Shown piece by piece: positions 58,775 through 64,000 of a DNA stretch of 64,000 bases. The position numbers and the translations under genes were made by a program. The stretch's first letter is position 1; each line of letters begins with the position of its first letter. The notes under the pieces were generated by a model. The model was not told where the DNA came from. It saw only the letters and a list, made by a program, of their open reading frames with translations, and ran no database searches. Origin of the DNA: JBBRGK01 sp036741355 (GTDB taxonomy: Bacteria > Chloroflexota > Dehalococcoidia > CAUJGQ01); contig DAINSK010000020.1 of assembly GCA_036741355.1 (NCBI GenBank), forward strand, positions 3,592-67,591, given 5' to 3'.

Positions 58775-60705
58775 ATGCACATGCAGATGAACACCACCGA
58801 CAAAAGCAGGGCGACGCGCAGGCTGCTTGAAGAGAGCGAACAGCGATATCGGTCGTTGTTCGAATTTAACCNNNNNNNNNNNNNNNNNNNNNNNNNNNNN
58901 NNNNNNNNNNNNNNNNNNNNNNNNNNNNNNNNNNNNNNNNNNNNNNNNNNNNNNNNNNNNNNNNNNNNNNNCGCAGGCTGCTTGAAGAGAGCGAACAGCG
59001 ATATCGGTCGTTGTTCGAATTTAACCCGGACGGAGTGTTTCTGCTCAGCCGCGAGGCGCGATTTACCAGTTTGAACCCGGCTGCTGAGCTGATTTCGGGC
59101 TACTCGCTCGACGAGCTGGTCAGCATAAATCCCAACCGGCTGATCGTCGCCGAACACCTCGAACGAACGCTGGCGAACTTTCAGGGGGCGCTGGCGGGTG
59201 TTCCGAGCAGCGATGAGATCGCGATCGTTCACAAAGACGGTCGCCGCGTAGAACTCGGACTCACCTGGGTGCCGATGCGCGTAGAAGGCGAGATAACCGG
59301 CGTTTTTGGCATCGCCAAAGACATTACCCGTCGCCGCTCCGCCGAGGACGAACGTGCGGAGATTCTTGCGCGTGAGCAGGAAGCGCGCTCACGGGCGGTC
59401 GCGGCCGAACAGCGAGCGGAGTTCCTGGCCACTGCGAGCGAGTTGATGGTCGCTTCGCTCGACTACGAGACGACGCTGACGAGCGTGGCAAACCTCGTGG
59501 TACCCCAGCTCGCAGACTGGTGCGAGATTGACGTGCTCCGCGACGACGGCAGCCTGCGACGGTTGGTGGGGACCGCCGATACGAGGCTGCAGGGGCGCAT
59601 CGATGAACTGCAGCGCCGCTACGCGGGCCGCGAACCGGGCGAGAGGATGACGTCCAGGTTGATGGACGTGATCCGTAGCGGCAAACCGGAATTCGTTCCG
59701 GATATCGCCGAAGACTGGGTGGCACGCCAGGGCATCACCCCGGAACTGCTGACGGTGTTGCGCTCGCTCGATCTGACGTCGTACATGCGCGTGCCGCTGA
59801 TTGCGCGGGATCACGCTCTTGGCGCAATTACTTTCGCCTTTGCCGGATCGGGGCGCCGATATAGCGAGGCAGACCTGGCGCTCGGGAGCGAGCTCGGCCG
59901 CCGTGCAGCGCTGGCGGTCGATAACGCCCGCCTTTTTCGGGAAGCGCAGCGCGCCATCGAGCTGCGCGACGAGTTCCTCGCGGCGGCGTCCCACGATCTC
60001 CGCACGCCAGTGACCACGATCAAGGCACATGCGCAGTTGCTTCAACGAACGATCCTCCGTGGCAATACGGGTAAACGCCGCTCAAAGGAGGGCGCCCCAG
60101 ACCGATTGGAGCCAACCAGGTTGTTGTCCGGCTTGCAAAGCATCGACGAAGCGGGCTCGCGGATTGCGGCGCAGATCGAGGAGCTGATGGACCTCTCGCG
60201 GCTGCAGTCAGGACGCCCTCTGGAGCTGCACCGCACGTCGACAGACCTGGTCGCGCTGGCGCGACGCTGCGCCGAGACGCACCAACAGTTCAGCCAGCAG
60301 CCCCGGATCCGGGTCGAAGCAGAGCAGCCCGAGCTCATCGGCTCCTGGGACAGCGTTCGACTGGAACGGGTGCTGAGCAATATGCTTTCAAACGCCATCA
60401 AGTACAGCCCGAACGGCGGTGACGTGGCGGTTCGAATCGCGTGTGACGCGGCACCCGGTGGTCTCGAAACCTTGTTGACAGTTCACGATCAAGGTATCGG
60501 CATTCCCAAAGCGGACCTGCCTCACATCTTTGAGCAGTTTTATCGAGCGCGAAACGTCACCGGTCGCCCCGGATCGGGAATCGGCCTTGCCGGCGTGCGC
60601 TCCATCGTCGAGCAACACGGCGGCGCCATCACGGTAGAGAGTCTCGAAGGCCAGGGAACGACATTTACTGTACGCCTGCCCTTGTCCGGCCCCGACGGGG
60701 AATAG
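58775..60705 (+). CDS. PAS-GAF sensor histidine kinase (interrupted by scaffold gap)
   Basis: The protein starts MHMQMNTTDKSRATRRLLEE and is split by 100 Ns. If the duplicated 55 bases flanking the Ns are collapsed, the frame is exactly continuous and encodes 591 residues. The order is PAS (about 20-140), GAF (155-320), HisKA with SAASHDLRTPVTTI-type acceptor His (AAASHDLRTPVTTI), and HATPase_c (NAIKYSPNGGDV, DQGIGIPKADL, GSGIGLAGVRSIVEQHGG). Cytoplasmic. No response regulator adjacent. Similar in design to the kinase at 48707. Confidence 0.88.
58872..58971. other. Assembly gap of 100 Ns flanked by a 55-bp duplication
   Basis: The 55 bases before the gap (58817-58871) are identical to the 55 after it (58972-59026). 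This is what an assembler leaves when two contigs sharing a k-mer-length overlap are placed end to end without merging. The true sequence is probably contiguous. Confidence 0.9.
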
Positions 60706-60919
60706 GTAGCGGCATGATCCATCAGGCGTAGCCCGCACGAGCAACGGTCACCCCTTCAAGCTATCGTCATGCCCTCGATTCGGTCCTAACCTGAGTGCAG
60801 ACGTGTTGCACGTGACCGGCTTCGAGCCGGCCGGCTGCGGCACGTTAGTAAGACGAGCATGGACCTCTGGTAGATTATCCTGATCGTTTTGCAACTAACG
60901 CAGTGAGGCACCGTCGATC

Positions 60920-61198
60920 ATGAACCGCGCAATGACGATCGACCAGAGAGCGGAATCGACCTGCCGGGCGGGCGACGGTCCAGCCGGGGCGGTCTGGCGC
61001 CACGATGACGCACGGGCTTTACTGGCGGCGTTGCCAAGTGCCGCGGTGGACCCGGGCCGTCACATCAGTCCCAACGAGGCCTATCTGCGCGCAATGCGTA
61101 TTGGCTTTCGCAACTTGTGCGTCCCGCGCCGCTTTCGCACACGAACGCGCGTTCCCGGCGCGGTTCTCGCCGGCGGCTCCCCCCGCCGGAGCGCCTGA
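60920..61198 (+). CDS. Hypothetical protein upstream of portal gene
   Basis: A 92-residue frame from ATG: MNRAMTIDQRAESTCRAGDG, then ARALLAALPSAAVDP and ISPNEAYLRAMRIGFRNLCV. The middle looks protein-like; the last 25 residues are Arg/Pro-rich and may be beyond the real end. It precedes the phage portal gene by about 50 bases. No motif recognised; could be a phage structural remnant. Confidence 0.35.
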   Translation: MNRAMTIDQRAESTCRAGDGPAGAVWRHDDARALLAALPSAAVDPGRHISPNEAYLRAMRIGFRNLCVPRRFRTRTRVPGAVLAGGSPRRSA

Positions 61199-61249
61199 GC
61201 CGCGCATCCCTGTTTGACCTAACCGGCTGAGTGTTTGAGAGTGCGGCGC

Positions 61250-62659
61250 ATGAATGCATATGCGCCGGCAACCCCTCTCGCCGCCCCCACCGGTTCCGTG
61301 CCTGCCCAGCTTGCCACGCTGGACCGGCAACGGATGAAGGATTATCAGTCCAATCTGGATTTCTACGCGGGCAGGCAGTGGCCGGTGCAGCGCCGCAACA
61401 TTCGCGCCCGGCGGCTGACTTTCAACTACGCCCGCACCGTCGTCGACAAGACCGCCTCGTTTCTGCTGAACGGTGTCTCGTTTGCCATCGACCCCGAAGG
61501 GCCGGACGACGTGGATCGGGCGGCAAGGCGGGAGGCCGCGCTACGCGCGATCATCGAGGCAAACGACCTGGAGGCGCTTGACTACGACTCGGAGATCGAC
61601 TGCGCCGTACTGGGGGACGGCTGCTTCAAAGTGGTGTGGGACACCGACGAGCACCGCGTGCGGGTGACGGCCCCCGACGTGACGGGGGTTTTCGTCTGGC
61701 TGTATCCCGACGACCACACACGGTTCTGGCGGCTGGCGCACCGCTACACGATCGACCCGGCAGCGGTTCGCCAGCAGGAGCAGTATTACCCGCAGATCCT
61801 GCAGTCATCGCAGCGAAATCCGGCGATCACGGAGGTGTGGACGGCCGAAACGTGGGAGACCTGGCACGATGGCGCCCTGGTGGATTCCCGACCCAACCCT
61901 TACGCATTCATTCCGTACGTGGTCTACCCGAACGTGCGCCGGCCGAAGCAGTTCTTCGGCGAATCCGACATCGCTGCCGTGCGGGAGCCGTGCGTCGAGC
62001 TCAACCGGGCGCTGACGCAGCTCTCGGCGATCCTGGAGGTATCGGGCAACCCGATCACGATCCTCGAGGGTGTGACCGACAGCAAGGACATCGCGGTCGA
62101 GCCCGGGGCCGTGTGGGAGATGCCGCCCGGCACGAAGGCGTATCTGCTGTCGCTGGTGGAACACGGCGGGATACGTATTCACCTCGACTACATTGAAGAC
62201 CTGTACCGCATCCTTCACGACCTGGGCGAGTCGCCGCGATCGGCGTTCGGCGGCCAGGCGGGAACGGCGGGAGCCCGGTCGGGCGCGGCGCTTGCGATCG
62301 AACTGGACCCGATGATCAAACGCGTGCAGCGTAAGCGGCTGATCCGCGCCAACGTCTACCGGCAGCGCAACGCGATGGCGCTGCGGCTGCACGAGCAGTT
62401 CACGGGCGAGTCGATGCAGCCGTACCGATCGCGCGTGATCTGGGGGCCGCTGTTGCCAAACGACCGTGCCCGCGACGTGCTGGACGAGATCGCGCTGGTG
62501 AACGCGGGCATCCACTCGCGCGCCCGCGCCGCGACCAACCTCGGCGACCTCGATCACGAGACCGACTTCCGCACCTGGCTTGCGGAGAACGGCACGATCG
62601 CCGCGGCCGGCGGCATCCCCGCGGAGCCGTCGCAGACGGAGCGGATCGAGGTGACGTAG
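61250..62659 (+). CDS. Phage portal protein (SPP1 gp6-like)
   Basis: A 469-residue protein with the SPP1-type portal outline: DFYAGRQWPVQ..RRLTFNYARTVVDKTASFLL near the N-terminus, the wing region around FKVVWDTDEH and VYPNVRRPKQFFGESDI, and the helical clip and stem (LNRALTQLSAILEVSGNPIT). Portals are dodecameric DNA gates in the phage head. No terminase, capsid or tail genes flank it, so it is an orphan, either a prophage remnant or domesticated. Complete by length and codon use. Confidence 0.85.
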   Translation: MNAYAPATPLAAPTGSVPAQLATLDRQRMKDYQSNLDFYAGRQWPVQRRNIRARRLTFNYARTVVDKTASFLLNGVSFAIDPEGPDDVDRAARREAALRAIIEANDLEALDYDSEIDCAVLGDGCFKVVWDTDEHRVRVTAPDVTGVFVWLYPDDHTRFWRLAHRYTIDPAAVRQQEQYYPQILQSSQRNPAITEVWTAETWETWHDGALVDSRPNPYAFIPYVVYPNVRRPKQFFGESDIAAVREPCVELNRALTQLSAILEVSGNPITILEGVTDSKDIAVEPGAVWEMPPGTKAYLLSLVEHGGIRIHLDYIEDLYRILHDLGESPRSAFGGQAGTAGARSGAALAIELDPMIKRVQRKRLIRANVYRQRNAMALRLHEQFTGESMQPYRSRVIWGPLLPNDRARDVLDEIALVNAGIHSRARAATNLGDLDHETDFRTWLAENGTIAAAGGIPAEPSQTERIEVT

Positions 62660-62687
62660 GGGGGCAGTCGGCTGCAGTGGCGGGGAC

Positions 62688-62900
62688 CTCACCCCCTTCC
62701 CCTCTCCGAAACGGAGAGGGGCGATCGTTGGGGGGCGGGTTCGAGCACGGTGCAGCGTCGGGCTGGGCGCATGGCAATGCGCCCCTACAGCACGTTCTGC
62801 AGCAACTAGCGATGTATTCAAGTTCCCCTCCCTGCATCGGGGACCAGTACCCCCCGTTAGGCGTAGGGGTAGGGGCTGGGGGAGAGGTCGGCCAGTCGGT
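62688..62900. repeat. C-rich stem-loop repeat, copy D (full-length)
   Basis: The copy begins CCTCACCCCC. The hairpin at 62699-62721 (CCCCTCTCCG, AAA, CGGAGAGGGG) follows, then 110 bases of mixed sequence, then CCCTCCCTGCATCGGGG and an end GGGGGAGAGGTC. The two ends are inverted relative to each other. It fills the gap between the portal gene and the Uma2 remnant. Confidence 0.65.
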
Positions 62901-62953
62901 GCGCTGGTATACTGGCGGTTAGCCGGTGGATTCGCCGGGCGGTGGAGAGCGGC

Positions 62954-63111
62954 ATGGTGATCAGTGCGATGACCTACGAGCAGGTGGCGTTGGAGGACCC
63001 CGATGGCTTCTGGGAACTTGACTGCATAGCGAGACGGTGTACCGCGAAGGCATGGTCGAACCGGTAGCGCTGCCCGGCGTGCGCATCGAGCTCGCGGCGC
63101 TGTTCGAGTGA
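62954..63111 (+). pseudogene. Uma2-family nuclease with internal deletion
   Basis: The N-terminus MVISAMTYEQVALEDPDGFW with ELDC matches the start of Uma2 (DUF820) PD-(D/E)xK proteins. After a frame change near 63026 the sequence reads SETVYREGMVEPVALPGVRI and ELAALFE, the usual end. The middle 130 or so residues with the catalytic core are missing. A deletion remnant, common among these mobile-like genes. Confidence 0.65.
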
Positions 63112-63118
63112 TGGCGCT

Positions 63119-63195
63119 CTAGCCCCCTAACTCCCCAGCCCTCTTTCCCCTCGCCAGGACACGCTTCGCTGCCCCAATGCTGGGGGCAAGAGGGA
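63119..63195. repeat. Family-2 palindromic repeat (second copy)
   Basis: TAGCCCCCTAACTCCCCAGC and CCTCTTTCCCC, then after a short insert CCCCAATGCTGGGGGCAAGA. In inverted orientation the same blocks occur at 34412-34453. Intergenic and non-coding. Confidence 0.55.
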
Positions 63196-63262
63196 GCGTA
63201 TTCGGACGAATGGCGCCGAGTTCGAACCTGGCGCGGCGCGGGACGCTTGCCACGGTCCCGCT

Positions 63263-63856
63263 ATGCGCAGACATCTCGCGTTGCTCGCCGTCTTCACGCT
63301 GCTCCTGCTGGCCCTCGCCGCCCTGCCGGCGCGGGTGAGCCGGGCGGCGACGGTATCGGTGCCCGGCTCGCCGTTTACCACGGCGGGGGAGCACAGCTTC
63401 ACTGTGCCGGTCGGGGTGACCAGCCTGCATATCGTCGCCATCGGCGGCGCCGGCGGGACCGGAGGCGCCAGCGGTGGCACCAGCGGCGCGGGCGGCAGCG
63501 GTGCACAGGTGACGGCGGACATCGCGGTCACGCCGGGGGCCACGCTCTTCGTCGAGGTGGCCGGCGCCGCGGCCGCTGGTAGCAGCGGCGGTGCGGGAGG
63601 GTCGGGCGGAACGCTGGGTGGCGGCACGGGCGGCAGCAGCAGCGGTGGTGGCGGTGGCGGTGGCGGCGGCGGTGCGTCGGACGTGCGCACCTGCTCGGTG
63701 ACCAGCGGCACCTGCCTGGCGACCGGCAACCCGGCGACGGACCCGCGCATCGTCGTCGCTGCCGGTGGCGGTGGCGGTGGCAGCACGGCGGCGCCCGGCG
63801 GCACGGGCGGTGGCGGCGGCACCGGCGGCACCAGCACTGGCGGCACCGGGGCTTAG
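63263..63856 (+). CDS. Secreted glycine-rich protein, ends at in-frame amber
   Basis: The signal peptide (MRRHLALLAVFTLLLLALAA) is followed by a short beta region (TVSVPGSPFTTAGEHSFTVP, VTSLHIVAIGGAGG) and long Gly/Ser repeats. This is the pattern of bacterial glycine-rich extracellular proteins. TAG at 63854-63856 ends the frame, but the same Gly-rich reading continues in frame to the window end (GSGGAGAPGVGGGGGTLAGG and on). The gene probably extends past the window, with TAG being a nonsense change or an error in a repetitive stretch. Confidence 0.7.
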   Translation: MRRHLALLAVFTLLLLALAALPARVSRAATVSVPGSPFTTAGEHSFTVPVGVTSLHIVAIGGAGGTGGASGGTSGAGGSGAQVTADIAVTPGATLFVEVAGAAAAGSSGGAGGSGGTLGGGTGGSSSGGGGGGGGGGASDVRTCSVTSGTCLATGNPATDPRIVVAAGGGGGGSTAAPGGTGGGGGTGGTSTGGTGA

Positions 63857-64000
63857 GGTAGTGGCGGTGCAGGTGCTCCTGGCGTTGGCGGCGGCGGTGG
63901 CACACTCGCCGGCGGCGGCAGCGGCGGCTTCGGCCCCTGCGGCGGTGGCGGCGCAGGCTCAGCTGGAAGCGGGGGTGCCGGTGGCGGCGGTCCCTTCCCT

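Noticed and set aside
60821..60835. CCGGC-TTCGA-GCCGG hairpin after the PAS-GAF kinase
   Set aside because: No T-tract follows and it is 116 bases past the stop codon; too weak to call a terminator.
13018..63856. Amber (TAG) reassignment in this genome
   Set aside because: Many genes here end normally at TAG, for example the dCTP deaminase, the trypsin-like protease and the nucleotidyltransferase, so TAG is a genuine stop.
1..64000. tRNA or rRNA genes
   Set aside because: I looked for T-arm-like GGTTCGA and conserved rRNA stretches on both strands and saw no convincing candidate.

Overview
The window is a 64 kb stretch of high-GC bacterial chromosome, about 60-65% GC judged by eye. It contains one 100-base run of Ns at 58872-58971. 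The gene set suggests an uncultured member of the Chloroflexota (Thermomicrobia/Dehalococcoidia-like). The pointers are an F420-type LLM oxidoreductase, DUF2089 and SHOCT-like stress genes, a CBS-fused site-2 protease, several GAF/HisKA sensor kinases and Gram-positive-type LexA boxes (GAAC-N4-GTTC). This placement is inference from gene content; no rRNA or tRNA gene was seen.

The left part (1-17 kb) is an accessory, partly decayed region rich in toxin-antitoxin and abortive-infection parts. It opens with the end of a dCTP deaminase, then a HEPN gene with a translationally coupled partner, a cytoplasmic trypsin-like protease, an HTH/PIN (VapBC-like) pair followed by a frameshifted AbiU2-like remnant, and a tyrosinase. 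A catabolic trio follows: a frameshifted alpha/beta hydrolase, a DUF35 OB-fold protein and a thiolase. Next come a second HTH/PIN pair whose toxin is broken and joined to a PAP2 fragment, a beta-lactamase-family hydrolase and a ThuA-like protein. A DUF4258/YgiT-type toxin-antitoxin cassette lies between two 55-bp copies of the 3' end of an acyl-CoA carboxylase gene. That carboxylase is a single-chain BC-BCCP-CT enzyme and carries an in-frame amber codon.

The middle part (17-48 kb) looks like ordinary chromosome. It holds a TGS GTPase, a membrane-anchored trypsin-like protease, a sugar nucleotidyltransferase and a membrane-anchored Mrr nuclease. A GAF histidine kinase with a NarL regulator, a Rieske protein with a large helical C-terminus, a self-regulated Fic enzyme, an LLM oxidoreductase and an MFS pump follow. 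Next is a minus-strand stress operon: DUF2089, DUF4097, P450, SHOCT-like and aldo/keto reductase. Its three sensor-like proteins share one short helical motif. Beyond it lie an S2P-CBS protease, an apparently SOS-controlled small zinc-ribbon gene, an M20 amidohydrolase, a MOSC protein, obgE next to a phased DnaA-box cluster, an AcuI-like reductase, VOC and DUF4242 proteins, an acyl-CoA dehydrogenase and coaBC.

The right part (48-64 kb) has a kinase/response-regulator pair and an assimilatory sulfate-reduction operon (DUF2292-cysH-cysD-cysN-cysC). The operon has a near-consensus promoter overlapped by direct repeats. A diguanylate-cyclase-like protein with a degenerate GGVEF active site, a nitroreductase and a PAS-GAF kinase split by the N gap come next. 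The gap is flanked by a 55-bp duplication, so it is probably a false scaffold gap. An orphan phage portal gene, an Uma2 remnant and a glycine-rich secreted protein close the window. Four dispersed repeat families recur at gene ends throughout. The most notable leads are the coding-repeat-flanked toxin-antitoxin cassette, the tandem LexA-box promoter, the DnaA-box cluster away from dnaA, and the shared motif in the stress operon.
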